Assembly (NCBI GenBank): GCA_965223095.1
Contig: OZ244979.1
Location: 1,240,001-1,304,000, forward strand
Direction: 5' to 3'
Length of the DNA: 64,000 nt
From: J054 sp965223095
GTDB lineage: Bacteria; Pseudomonadota; Gammaproteobacteria; Steroidobacterales; GCA-2729495
The first letter of the stretch is position 1; each line of letters opens with the position of its first letter. The notes under the pieces are model-generated. The model saw only the letters and a program-made list of their open reading frames with translations. It did no database searches and had not been told where the DNA came from. This document shows positions 43,053 through 51,728 of the stretch, piece after piece. The translations under genes were made by a program, and so were the position numbers.

Positions 43053-43958
43053 ATGAGCAGTTCAGCTAAGACCATAATTTATGTCCCGGGGATGAAGCCG
43101 AAACCGCCGGTGGAGATTCATCGCGGCAATCTTTGGCGTGCCTTGCTGGAAGGCGCTCGTCGGATCAATCCGGATGTGGCTGACGATATTGCGGGCCACT
43201 TTGATCGCTTTAAATTGGCCCCCTGGCCACATCTATTTTACCCGCAGCCCAGCGATCCCAGTCCTGATTTTCCCGGCTTGGAAAGGCTGCTGTCGTTGCC
43301 AGGTCCGGAGCCTAGAGACCTGAAGGATGCGCGTCATTGGAAAAAACGCCTGATTCGATTGCTCTACCTAGCCGTTGACAGTGCTCCGTTCTTGCTCAAG
43401 TTAATTCCCGCCCCTCAGCTAAAGGAGAATATAGCGGATAGCCAACGTTACTTACGCAACGAAGATGGGATGGGTGAGCGTATACGTGCCCATGTTGCTG
43501 CCGAGATTGAAGCTGCAAGCCGAAGAGATGATCGTATTCTTCTGATAGCCCATAGTCTCGGTTCAGTCATTGCCTGGGATGTTCTGTGGGAGTTTAGCCG
43601 CCGCTCCCAACAGGCAATCAGTATCGATTTATTGCTGACTCTCGGCAGTCCGCTAGGTCTAAATTTCATGCGCAGCCGTTTGCTGGGGGCATCGGCCCAA
43701 GGGCCGTCTCGCTATCCCAGCAATATTCGGCGTTGGTGTAATTTATCGGCTGTTGGTGAACTAACGGCTCTAGATAAAACCATGGCGGATGATTATCAAG
43801 AAATGCTCAAGATGAATCTCATTGAGAGTATTTCTGATCAAACAGACCTAAAAACCTATTTTCGCGGTCCGGATGGGCTCAATGTGCATAAATGCTATGG
43901 CTACTTGATCAATCCTTGCACGGCGGAAATTATTACCAATTGGTGGCAGAAAGCTTAG
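43053..43958 (+). CDS. Putative alpha/beta-hydrolase
   Basis: ATG 43053 gives 301 residues opening KTIIYVPGMKPKP, a typical first strand of an alpha/beta-hydrolase leading to the oxyanion hole. The nucleophile elbow is LLIAHSLGSVIAWD near residue 170 (AHSLG, Ser nucleophile). No leader peptide is evident, so it is probably cytoplasmic. Members of this group are annotated as lipase-like or hypothetical; substrate unknown. It overlaps the convergent OmpA-type gene by 4 bases. Confidence 0.7.
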   Translation: MSSSAKTIIYVPGMKPKPPVEIHRGNLWRALLEGARRINPDVADDIAGHFDRFKLAPWPHLFYPQPSDPSPDFPGLERLLSLPGPEPRDLKDARHWKKRLIRLLYLAVDSAPFLLKLIPAPQLKENIADSQRYLRNEDGMGERIRAHVAAEIEAASRRDDRILLIAHSLGSVIAWDVLWEFSRRSQQAISIDLLLTLGSPLGLNFMRSRLLGASAQGPSRYPSNIRRWCNLSAVGELTALDKTMADDYQEMLKMNLIESISDQTDLKTYFRGPDGLNVHKCYGYLINPCTAEIITNWWQKA

Positions 43959-45418
43959 GGCGTTTCGATCTTTGGCAAGATAAGAATATCGATGCGACGA
44001 TTTCTTGCCCGGCCTTCTTTGGTCTTGTTGTTGGCAACGGGACGCGTGTCCCCATAGCCCAGCGCCTTTACCCGGTAGCTGGGTACGTTCAGTCTCGTCA
44101 CGATAAAATTGCCGACGGCTTCCGCGCGTTTTTCGGACAGACGCAGGTTGGCTTTTGAACCCCCTGATGTATCCGTATGACCCTCGATGACTATCTCGCT
44201 GCGCGGAAACACGTTTATGGCCGAGCGTAGTTTCGTCAATAGATTGATTGCACGCTCATCCAGTTCCGCGGAGCCGGTACGAAAGCTTAGGCCCACCATG
44301 CGCAGTAGTAAGGAATTGCCGTCGCGAATGCTGATGGCTTCCTGTGGGGTAAAAATATTCTCAACGCTTGAAAACTGTTCTCGAACGCGAGCTTGTGCTT
44401 CAAGGCGTCGAACCAGAGCACTGCGTTCAGCATTTGCGCCACCCAATTGCTCATCAAGTTCGCGAATTTCTTCTTCTAAGCCTAAAACTTGGCGATTGGC
44501 CTCGCTCAAATCTTCTTCCATGTTTGGAATGCGCCGGAGTTCGTCCTGTAAGCTATTCTCAACTTGGCCAAAGCCATCGCTAAAATCGGCGTCGATACCG
44601 GCCGTATTGGCGAGATTACGTAAGGGTTCTTCCCAGAACAGAATGAGTTCCTCCGTAGTCATATCCTTTTTTTTGAGTCGCTCTGCCAAGTCGGCAATGA
44701 ATTGAGCATGTTTCGCTTCTTTGGCCGCTTGATCGGCCAGCTCCGATGGTTGATCGACGGCGTAACGATCTGCCTCTAGCGCCGCGTTTGCGCTGGCAAG
44801 TAGAGATTTGGCGCGCTGGGTGGTGCGGGGTGCGTAGCGTTCCGCTTGTGATTCCATCGCCGCTTTGAGCGCTCTATCTGCGCTGCTTAAGTAGCGAATC
44901 TTTATCGCTTGTAGTTCCGCCGCCGCATATTCTCCCTTGGCGCGCTCTGCATGTTGACGAGCGCTACGCAAATCCTCTTTTTCCAAAGCTCGCGTGGCTC
45001 GATTGAAGCTTTCTTCGGCTTTCGCCCAGAGTGTTGGACTTAACTTGAAGGCTTCTGCATCTCGCGCTGCCACGCGCGTTTGCAATTCATCAGCGAAATT
45101 TACTTCGGCCAATTCGATCGTATTGAGGGCCCGCTCGAAAAACTCAGCCGCCTGCGTTAAGCGTTTTCTTACCCGCGCGCCACTTTTTCCTATTTGTTGG
45201 TCAACTTGGGCCTGCTTGAGGGCTCGGGTGCCCTCGGCATAATAATTCGGCGACAAAAGCGCGCCTTGACGAGCTTCAAGCTCGGCGCGCATGGCTTGTG
45301 CACGGCTGATGATTTGTTCATTTGAGGTTTGCGCGATGGCGCTTGCGGTGAATAGAACAAAGCACGAGTAAGTAAGCAAAGTCAATAATCGTGTTAGCAC
45401 AGCCGCGCTCTCCCGCAT
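43955..45418 (-). CDS. OmpA-family protein with long helical N-terminal domain
   Basis: The 487-residue exported protein (leader ending ASAIAQ) has an extended Ala/Arg/Glu-rich helical region (residues ~30-250, repeats of AKEAK/AERAK type, DUF4398-like), a coiled-coil segment (NMEEDLSEANRQVLGLEEEI, ~300-345), and a C-terminal OmpA domain with the peptidoglycan-binding signature VIEGHTDTSGGSKANLRLSEKRA and GYGDTRPVA. It should be periplasmic or outer-membrane-associated and tether to peptidoglycan. Monocistronic. Confidence 0.85.
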   Translation of the reverse strand: MRESAAVLTRLLTLLTYSCFVLFTASAIAQTSNEQIISRAQAMRAELEARQGALLSPNYYAEGTRALKQAQVDQQIGKSGARVRKRLTQAAEFFERALNTIELAEVNFADELQTRVAARDAEAFKLSPTLWAKAEESFNRATRALEKEDLRSARQHAERAKGEYAAAELQAIKIRYLSSADRALKAAMESQAERYAPRTTQRAKSLLASANAALEADRYAVDQPSELADQAAKEAKHAQFIADLAERLKKKDMTTEELILFWEEPLRNLANTAGIDADFSDGFGQVENSLQDELRRIPNMEEDLSEANRQVLGLEEEIRELDEQLGGANAERSALVRRLEAQARVREQFSSVENIFTPQEAISIRDGNSLLLRMVGLSFRTGSAELDERAINLLTKLRSAINVFPRSEIVIEGHTDTSGGSKANLRLSEKRAEAVGNFIVTRLNVPSYRVKALGYGDTRPVANNKTKEGRARNRRIDILILPKIETP

Positions 45419-45452
45419 TGCTAGGAATAATAGGTCAGGGCATCGCCGTTTG

Positions 45453-45468
45453 TGTGGATTACCTCACA
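45453..45468. promoter_or_regulatory. CRP-like binding site
   Basis: TGTGG-ATTACC-TCACA matches the CRP/Vfr pattern TGTGA-N6-TCACA with one mismatch. It lies between divergent genes (OmpA-type at 45418 and a small ORF at 45502), so it could act on either. No convincing -10 box at the expected distance was found, which keeps this tentative. Confidence 0.35.
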
Positions 45469-45501
45469 GAATCTGCCAGCTTATGCCCGTAGTCTCTACC
45501 C

Positions 45502-45699
45502 ATGCTCGCCAAATTCTACACAAGGTTTTTGCTCCGTTCTGCTGAGGAAGACTACGCCGATGAGTATAGCGGCGTGGTGGAAGTGAATGCTCAAGCTGAA
45601 CAGGTATTAGAAACCCAGGAAATTGAGGCATTGCTCGCGCAAAACTTCGAGCTTGAGGCCGACAGCGTTGAATTGCTGAACTGGTCTCGGCTCCACTAA
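45502..45699 (+). CDS. Small acidic protein of unknown function
   Basis: This 65-residue ORF begins MLAKFYTRFLLRSAEE and is strongly acidic overall, with a helical, Glu/Leu-rich middle (QVLETQEIEALLAQNFELEADSVELL at motif level). No domain recognised and no clear ribosome site. Support for a real gene is its own downstream hairpin and terminator and an upstream CRP-like site. It could also be a non-coding transcript carrying a chance ORF. Confidence 0.45.
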   Translation: MLAKFYTRFLLRSAEEDYADEYSGVVEVNAQAEQVLETQEIEALLAQNFELEADSVELLNWSRLH

Positions 45700-45713
45700 C
45701 TGTCTTCTGGCTT

Positions 45714-45739
45714 TACCGATCAGCCAAATATGATCGGTA
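45714..45739 (+). other. Nine-base-pair RNA hairpin upstream of terminator
   Basis: TACCGATCA and TGATCGGTA pair perfectly around loop GCCAAATA. It sits 15 bases after the small ORF stop and 19 bases before the terminator, giving tandem hairpins at the transcript end. Could stabilise the RNA 3' end or be protein-bound. Confidence 0.4.
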
Positions 45740-45757
45740 CTATCTTCCCCCTGTATT

Positions 45758-45784
45758 GCCCGGCCTTGAGCCGGGCTTTTTTTT
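45758..45784 (+). terminator. Strong Rho-independent terminator
   Basis: GCCCGGC (45758-45764), loop CTTGA, GCCGGGC (45770-45776) and eight T residues. It ends the small transcript starting before 45502 and isolates lipA, so lipA must have its own promoter within 45785-45916. Confidence 0.85.
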
Positions 45785-45916
45785 GCCCCGCTAGTGCTGG
45801 GAGAGCCGATACGCGATTGGGCACCAGGCCGGCGCGGTCCAAGGCCAGGTAATTGGCTACCGGCTCCCGCCGGCCCGTGCGAGAATAGAGCTTCTTGAGC
45901 AGCTAGCAGCAGATTA

Positions 45917-46915
45917 GTGAGCGAATTTAAGGGCATACCCATACACCGCAGCGGCGAGAAATACCGAACAGCAGTGGGCTTCACGGCCGTGAAGGATGGC
46001 ATCAAGTCCAAAGCGGGGTCGTCGGTGCTTCCCATCGAGCGCAAGCCGGCTTGGTTGCGCGCGAAATTGCCCATGGGCACGGGCTACCAGGCTGTTAACC
46101 GCAACGTGCATGAACATCAGTTGAGTACAGTTTGCGAAGAATCCAAGTGTCCCAATATCGGTGAGTGCTGGAATGAGGGCACCGCGACCTTAATGCTGAT
46201 GGGCAAGGTTTGTACCCGCGCTTGCCGGTTTTGTGCTGTCGATACCGGGAACCCGGCCGGTTGGCTCGACCCCCAGGAACCCGAGCAGGCGGCCGACGCC
46301 GTGGCGATAATGGGGCTGCGCTACATCGTGCTGACTTCCGTGGATCGCGATGACTTGCCCGATGGCGGCGCCGCCCACTACGCACGCTGCATCCGGGCCA
46401 TTAAGGCTCGCAACCCGGATACAGCCATCGAAGCGCTAACGCCAGACTTTCAGGGCATGGATGCTGCTGTCGCAGCGGTGGTCGAAGCGCCTCTGGATGT
46501 GTTCGCCCACAATATCGAAACCGTTGCCCGACTGACATCTCAAGTGCGGGATCCGCGGGCCAGCTACCAGCAGTCCTGCGCTGTATTAGCCAGTGCGAAG
46601 CGACTACGTCCTGATATTCTAACCAAGAGCAGCTTGATGCTGGGCTTGGGTGAAACCGATGCCGAGCTTGCCATCGCCATGGACGATCTGCGCACGGCGG
46701 GTGTTGATCTGTTGACCTTGGGTCAGTACCTACGGCCAACGGTTAATCATTTGCCGGTGGAGCGTTTTGTACACCCCAAAAAGTTTGCCGAGTACCGGGC
46801 GCTGGGTCTTGCCAAGGGTTTCGTCGAGGTAGTTTCCGGGCCCTTAGTTCGTTCTAGCTATCGCGCAGAACAAGCCCTGCAAAAAAACAATGTTGGACTG
46901 GGCATAGAGAATTAA
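45917..46915 (+). CDS. lipA: Lipoyl synthase
   Basis: The 332-residue radical SAM enzyme starts at GTG 45917. It has the auxiliary-cluster motif CEESKCPNIGEC (CX4CX5C) near residue 73, the radical SAM motif CTRACRFC near 98, and the C-terminal RSSYRAEQ serine motif that ligates the auxiliary cluster. It inserts two sulfur atoms into octanoyl groups. lipB is not adjacent; the next gene is sohB, 3 bases away. Confidence 0.95.
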   Translation: MSEFKGIPIHRSGEKYRTAVGFTAVKDGIKSKAGSSVLPIERKPAWLRAKLPMGTGYQAVNRNVHEHQLSTVCEESKCPNIGECWNEGTATLMLMGKVCTRACRFCAVDTGNPAGWLDPQEPEQAADAVAIMGLRYIVLTSVDRDDLPDGGAAHYARCIRAIKARNPDTAIEALTPDFQGMDAAVAAVVEAPLDVFAHNIETVARLTSQVRDPRASYQQSCAVLASAKRLRPDILTKSSLMLGLGETDAELAIAMDDLRTAGVDLLTLGQYLRPTVNHLPVERFVHPKKFAEYRALGLAKGFVEVVSGPLVRSSYRAEQALQKNNVGLGIEN

Positions 46916-46918
46916 TCG

Positions 46919-47938
46919 ATGACCGAATTTTTTATGGACTACGGCCTATTTTTGGCCAAGGCTGTCACTGTGTTGGTGGCGTTGGCTGTCGCCCTAATAA
47001 TGATTGCCGCCCTGTCGCGAAAGGGCGGGCAGGAAATTGGTCTGAAGGTCGAAAAACTCAATGATCGTTACCGGAATATGGCCCAAAGCGTGCGCCAAGC
47101 GATTTTGAGTAAATCGGCGCTCAAGAAACAATCCAAAGCGGATAAGCAAGAAGATAAAGCCTTAAAGAAGGCCGCGGACAAGGGGCAGGAGCAGCGCAAG
47201 CGCTATTTTGTACTCGATTTCAAAGGCGATATCCGCGCCAGCGCGGTGGCGCAGCTGCGCGAGGAAATTAGTGCCGTGGTGTCTGTGGCAGAGCAGAGCG
47301 ATGAAGTGATGCTGCGGCTTGAGAATCCCGGTGGTGCGGTGCATGAGCATGGCCTTGCGGCCTCTCAGCTCTTGCGGCTGAAAGAACGGGGTATTCCCTT
47401 GACTGTGATGGTGGACAAAGTGGCCGCCAGTGGTGGGTATCTAATGGCTTGCATTGCCGAAAAGATTATTGCCGCGCCGTTTGCCGTAATTGGTTCCATT
47501 GGCGTTATTGCCCAGTTGCCGAACTTCAATCGGGCCTTAAAAGATCGCGGCGTTGATTTCGAACAAGTTACCGCCGGGCGATACAAGCGAACTGTCACTA
47601 TGTTCGGAGAAAATACCGAAGAAGACCGGGAGAAATTGCGCGAAGAACTAGAAGAGGTGCATGTACTCTTCAAAGAGCTGGTGGCGGCGCATCGCCCATC
47701 CTTAGACATCGAAGCGGTGGCCACTGGCGAACATTGGTATGGTACTCGCGCCCTGGAGTTAGGCTTGATCGACGAGCTAGGCTCTAGCGATGATTACTTG
47801 CTCAATGCCGCCAAAGACGGGGATGTTTTCCGCGTCACATGGCGGGCAAAACAGAACCTCCAGGAGAAAATCATGTCTATGATGGAATCAGGGGCGAATT
47901 TCCTCGGTTTTGATACTCAGCGACGAAATTTTCCCTAA
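46919..47938 (+). CDS. sohB: Inner-membrane serine protease SohB (S49)
   Basis: A 339-residue S49 peptidase with one N-terminal span (VTVLVALAVALIMIAALS), a lysine-rich juxtamembrane region, and a catalytic domain with ENPGGAV, the Ser motif VAASGGYLMAC near residue 178 and the Lys in AGRYKRTVTMFG near 220. This matches SohB/SppA-type Ser-Lys peptidases facing the periplasm. Co-transcribed with lipA. Confidence 0.9.
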   Translation: MTEFFMDYGLFLAKAVTVLVALAVALIMIAALSRKGGQEIGLKVEKLNDRYRNMAQSVRQAILSKSALKKQSKADKQEDKALKKAADKGQEQRKRYFVLDFKGDIRASAVAQLREEISAVVSVAEQSDEVMLRLENPGGAVHEHGLAASQLLRLKERGIPLTVMVDKVAASGGYLMACIAEKIIAAPFAVIGSIGVIAQLPNFNRALKDRGVDFEQVTAGRYKRTVTMFGENTEEDREKLREELEEVHVLFKELVAAHRPSLDIEAVATGEHWYGTRALELGLIDELGSSDDYLLNAAKDGDVFRVTWRAKQNLQEKIMSMMESGANFLGFDTQRRNFP

Positions 47939-47948
47939 AAAGTGAATA

Positions 47949-48001
47949 ATTGGCTGTTTGCTCTGCCTCGGTTTACGGATACTTGGGCCTGAACAGCCAA
48001 T
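47949..48001. repeat. Perfect 10-bp inverted repeat between sohB and the M48 gene
   Basis: ATTGGCTGTT (47949-47958) is matched by AACAGCCAAT (47992-48001) across a 33-base spacer. It fills most of the intergenic gap just before the lipoprotein start. It could be an mRNA stem or an operator, or a chance pairing; a repeat of this size is expected a few times in a window like this. Confidence 0.3.
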
Positions 48002-48016
48002 AAATGCTGCGGTGTG

Positions 48017-48787
48017 ATGAAAATGCAAAAATTTCTTCTGTTGGCGGGGCTCTCTGCGTGCTTGGTTCTTGCCGGCTGTGCTTTGCCACTGGTCAGCGAG
48101 ACAGAAAAAGAGAACGAGGCGGAAAAGCAATTCGAGCAAATGCGTGCGAGTTCCGTCGTGTCGAACGATGCTGGAGCGCGTAGCTACATCAACTGTATCG
48201 CTCGGGCCATTGTTAATGAACTGGAGGATCCCTACCGGAGTATGGATTGGGACCTGGAGGTCTTTGACGACGAGGGCATCAACGCCTTTGCCATGCCCGG
48301 CGGCAAGATTGGAGTTTTCACAGGCTTACTAGAGGTCGCTGAAGATCAGAACCAGCTTGCCGCGGTGCTTGGCCACGAGGTTGCCCACGTTACCCAGCGC
48401 CACGTCGTTGAACGGGCGAATCGTGCCGTGACAACGCAGATCGGTGTCGTTGGTGCGGCCGCCGTGCTGGGTGCAGGGCAGGGTGGCTACCAGCTATTGT
48501 CCATGGGGGCGCAGCTTGGATTGAATTTACCCTTTGGTCGTGGTCAAGAAAGCGAGTCCGATACGGTTGGCTTGTTGTACATGGCTGATGCCGGCTTTGA
48601 TCCGCGCGCCAGCGTTACCCTGTGGAAGAACATGGAGAAAGCTCAAGAGCTAGGTCCGCCAGAGTTCTTATCCACGCACCCATCTTCGGACACGCGCATC
48701 CAAGATCTCATTGCCCAATTGCCGGAAGCTCTCCAGCGCTATAACGCGGCACGGGATGCCGGGAAGGAACCTAATTGTCGTCGCTAG
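48017..48787 (+). CDS. M48 family metallopeptidase lipoprotein (LoiP/YggG-like)
   Basis: ATG 48017 gives a 256-residue lipoprotein (lipobox LAGC near residue 20). The zinc motif HEVAH is in AVLGHEVAHVTQRHVVERA and the third ligand Glu is in ESESDTVGLLYMADAGFDP, both standard for M48. Size and order match E. coli LoiP/YggG. It should be an outer-membrane-anchored periplasmic protease. Overlaps the next gene. Confidence 0.88.
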   Translation: MKMQKFLLLAGLSACLVLAGCALPLVSETEKENEAEKQFEQMRASSVVSNDAGARSYINCIARAIVNELEDPYRSMDWDLEVFDDEGINAFAMPGGKIGVFTGLLEVAEDQNQLAAVLGHEVAHVTQRHVVERANRAVTTQIGVVGAAAVLGAGQGGYQLLSMGAQLGLNLPFGRGQESESDTVGLLYMADAGFDPRASVTLWKNMEKAQELGPPEFLSTHPSSDTRIQDLIAQLPEALQRYNAARDAGKEPNCRR

Positions 48788-49920
48788 TGGGCGCGCGTAG
48801 CGAGACTTCGACCAGCCGGCAAAGCTGGTCAAGCTTAGGTCGTGGCTACGTTGTGACTATGACTGTCCTGGGATTTCTGGGCGGTTGCACGGTCATTGAA
48901 GACATTTTTACGGGTCCCGGCGGATTGGGGCCACCCGCTTCACGTTACCCGCGGGGTCAGCTGCAAACACCCATTGATTCCAAACGTTTTGTGATTCGCG
49001 AGGGGCAGGATGTCGTTGGCGAATTGCAAATCGTCAAGGCGCGTGAAGAAGATACCTTTGTTGATATCGCGCGCAGCTACACGCTGGGTTACGACGAATT
49101 AGTGCAGGCCAATCCCGAGGTTGATCCTTGGTTGCCAGGCGCGGGCACCGAGATCGTCTTGCCCACGCATTACGTTCTGCCCGACGCGCCGCGTGAGGGC
49201 GTGGTGCTGAATATCGCGAGCAAGCGCTTGTTTTACTACCCGCCCGTGCCCGAGGGCGAGGAAATCATTGTGGAGACTTTTCCCATTGGTATCGGCAGGG
49301 AAGGCTGGGCGACACCAACGGGGGCCACAAAAGTGGTATCCAAGGCGCGTGATCCGGTTTGGTTTGTTCCCGCCTCCATTCGTAAGGAGCATGCCGAGGC
49401 CGGCGACCCATTGCCTGCACAAGTGCCGCCTGGTCCAGATAACCCGCTCGGTCATCGGGTGCTCGGTTTGGGTATGCCGGGCTATTTAATTCACGGGACC
49501 AACAAACCAGCGGGCGTGGGGATGCGTGTCAGTCACGGCTGTGTGCGTTTGTTTCCAGAAGATATCGAGTATTTGTATTCCCAGGTTCCAGTGGGTACGC
49601 CGGTGCGGATCGTTGATCAGCCTTATCTGTTGGGTTGGCGAGGGGGCGATTTACTATTGGAGGCTCATCCACCGCTGCTGGAAGATGAACGTGATTGGCC
49701 AGTGGTGTTGCCGGAGCGCGTGCGCGAGCGATTGGTGCAGCATGCCGAATCGCCTAAACGGGTGGACACAAACGCGTTGGCTGAGCTGGCACAGCAACAG
49801 CTGGGTTTTCCGGTATCGGTGTTGCACACGAACTCGGCTGTCGAGACGAGTCTGCGGCTTGCCCGCCCCGTGGAAAACATCGTTCGTTATGAATGGTTGG
49901 CCGATAGCATCGACGAATAG
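48775..49920 (+). CDS. L,D-transpeptidase with LysM-like domain (YbiS/ErfK type), putative lipoprotein
   Basis: TTG 48775 is chosen because a GGAAGGA ribosome site ends 6 bases before it, inside the M48 gene. The 381-residue product has a hydrophobic stretch ending FLGGC, a possible lipobox, then a LysM-like region (FVDIARSYTLGYDELVQANP) and a YkuD domain with the catalytic HGTN, MRVSHGCVRLFPEDI. This is the arrangement of YbiS/ErfK/YcfS, which attach Braun-type lipoproteins to peptidoglycan or make cross-links. A second L,D-transpeptidase of a different type is at 19651. Confidence 0.85.
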   Translation: MSSLVGARSETSTSRQSWSSLGRGYVVTMTVLGFLGGCTVIEDIFTGPGGLGPPASRYPRGQLQTPIDSKRFVIREGQDVVGELQIVKAREEDTFVDIARSYTLGYDELVQANPEVDPWLPGAGTEIVLPTHYVLPDAPREGVVLNIASKRLFYYPPVPEGEEIIVETFPIGIGREGWATPTGATKVVSKARDPVWFVPASIRKEHAEAGDPLPAQVPPGPDNPLGHRVLGLGMPGYLIHGTNKPAGVGMRVSHGCVRLFPEDIEYLYSQVPVGTPVRIVDQPYLLGWRGGDLLLEAHPPLLEDERDWPVVLPERVRERLVQHAESPKRVDTNALAELAQQQLGFPVSVLHTNSAVETSLRLARPVENIVRYEWLADSIDE

Positions 49921-49999
49921 TCGTCTTGATAAAGCACTAGGTCCCGAAGCGCCGCCCTGTTAGTATCGCCACCAGGGTTGTTGTTTGCAGGGTGCCGCA

Positions 50000-51514
50000 T
50001 TGTCCGACGGTTCCGGCAGCGGGATATTTGTGCTTGAAGGGGCGCCAGCGGGCGACCCTATTCCCCTGCGTCGCGAAACCGTGGCCGCCTTTGTTGGTCC
50101 TGCGCCGCGTGGTCCGGCCAATATTCCGGTGGCCGTGCGCAGCGTTGCGGAGTATTTGCAGCGTTTCGGCTCCCTGGATAAGACCAGCCGCCTCGAAGAG
50201 TACCTCACGGGGTTTTTTGACAACGGTGGCAGCCTAGCTGTCATTGTGCGCGTGTGCAGAGATGACCAGCACAAGCGCATCACACTGCCGGCCGGAAAAA
50301 GCAAACTCGTACTCGAAGCACTGCATCCTGGACCGCTAGAGTACTTGCGAGCGTCGGTGGATTACGACCAAGTTCGAGGCGACGAAAATCAATTATTTAA
50401 TCTGGTTATTCACCGCTTGGACTCTGGTGCGCAAGGCTTCGTGGCCGAGCAGGAAATTTATCGCCGGGTTTCCGCTGACCCTCAGCACCCTGATTTTGTA
50501 GGCCACGAACTGTATCGCTCGGATCTGGTGCGGTTGGTGGGGGATGGCCCCAGGTACCGTCCCGATGCGACCATCGGTCCCACGGCTGAAGTCAACAACG
50601 CCTGGGTCAGCGCGGAAGGGGGCGGCGCAACAGCTCAAGAGTTGTCTGATTACGACTTAATCGGCTCAATCACCGAGGCCACCGGTTTGCATGCGTTAGA
50701 GCAAGTGCCCTGCGTTGACTTGCTTTGTGTATTACCACCACGGGCGGGAGATTCTCTGGGGCCGGTGGCCGTGTTTGCGGCGGAGCGTTACTGTCGACGT
50801 CGCAATGCAATGTTGCTCATGTCACCGCCTAAGTACTGGGACTCTCTGGAAAGTATTCTCGCTGATCAGCACGACCACGGATTGAATAGCGCCAATGTAT
50901 TAACTTGGTATCCGGCGGTAAACGGGGCAGGCGTTGCCGGCATGATTGCCGGGGCTCTGGTGGCCGCTGATGCAAGGGATGAACGGTCTATTGATAGTCT
51001 TCGATTGCGCGCTCAAGTAAAGCCCACCCAGCGTCTGACTTTGATGGAGTCGGCTGCCTTGCAGCGGGCGGGTATCAATACTCTCAGTAGCGCGGGTACG
51101 GGCCGTTTGTGTCTAAGCGGCGCGGTAAATCTTGGCCGCGCTGGTGGACTATCGCCTGAGTGGTACAAGCTTAGTTATCGCCGAACCGTTCTACGGGTGC
51201 TCGGTGGTGTGGCTCGTGGCAGCCGCTGGGCGATGTTTTTGGCTAGTGATCCCGATTCTCTCCGGCAATTGCGCGAGCAGTTACAAGACTACCTAGCCGG
51301 TTTACGGCGCTGTGGCGTGCTTGTTGGTTCGCAAGATCGCGATGCTTGGTTTTTGCATTGTCCGACGGCCGGCGAAAGCAATGAGCTTTGTTTGCAATTA
51401 GGTATTGCCGTGCGGCGACCAGGTGAATTTCTAGCCTTTCATATTAGCCACAGTCCGGCCAGCTATAAGGTTCGTGAACTTGGTTGGCAGCCTGTGTTGG
51501 CATTGGCCAGTTAG
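50000..51514 (+). CDS. Contractile-tail sheath-like protein, solitary
   Basis: TTG 50000 follows AGGGTG at a good distance; a longer form from TTG 49985 is possible. The 504-residue product has the N-terminal sheath core (TVAAFVGPAPRGPANIPVAV, then an NGG...VIVRV segment) and the C-terminal sheath domain (RRTVLRVLGGVARGSRW, ending with GIAVRRPGEFLAFHIS, where phage and tailocin sheaths have an analogous PAEF..F motif). No tube, baseplate, spike, AAA ATPase or capsid gene accompanies it. It may be a remnant of a contractile system, a repurposed sheath, or part of a distributed one. Confidence 0.75.
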   Translation: MSDGSGSGIFVLEGAPAGDPIPLRRETVAAFVGPAPRGPANIPVAVRSVAEYLQRFGSLDKTSRLEEYLTGFFDNGGSLAVIVRVCRDDQHKRITLPAGKSKLVLEALHPGPLEYLRASVDYDQVRGDENQLFNLVIHRLDSGAQGFVAEQEIYRRVSADPQHPDFVGHELYRSDLVRLVGDGPRYRPDATIGPTAEVNNAWVSAEGGGATAQELSDYDLIGSITEATGLHALEQVPCVDLLCVLPPRAGDSLGPVAVFAAERYCRRRNAMLLMSPPKYWDSLESILADQHDHGLNSANVLTWYPAVNGAGVAGMIAGALVAADARDERSIDSLRLRAQVKPTQRLTLMESAALQRAGINTLSSAGTGRLCLSGAVNLGRAGGLSPEWYKLSYRRTVLRVLGGVARGSRWAMFLASDPDSLRQLREQLQDYLAGLRRCGVLVGSQDRDAWFLHCPTAGESNELCLQLGIAVRRPGEFLAFHISHSPASYKVRELGWQPVLALAS

Positions 51515-51583
51515 TCAGGCGCTTGAGCGCTACATCGTCGCGTTCCACAGAATCCGAAATATGTCACTAGCTGATGGTTCTAG

Positions 51584-51626
51584 CGTGATCTGAGTCACAT
51601 TGTGGCTTTGGTGGGACAGCTATAAC
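51584..51626 (+). promoter_or_regulatory. CRP-like site and -10 box in class II arrangement
   Basis: CGTGA-TCTGAG-TCACA (51584-51599) matches the CRP pattern TGTGA-N6-TCACA with one mismatch. A -10-like TATAAC lies at 51621-51626; a transcript from about seven bases beyond would put the CRP centre near -41.5, the class II position. The gene downstream starts at 51729, so it would be cAMP-controlled if this is real. Confidence 0.45.
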
Positions 51627-51728
51627 CGTCAAACGGAGATAATTTTCGCTATTGGCCCAATGTTGAGCGCGACGAATTTGCTTCCTTAGCCTGACGTGCG
51701 GCATTTGGCCCAAGATCGAGGACAAGCA

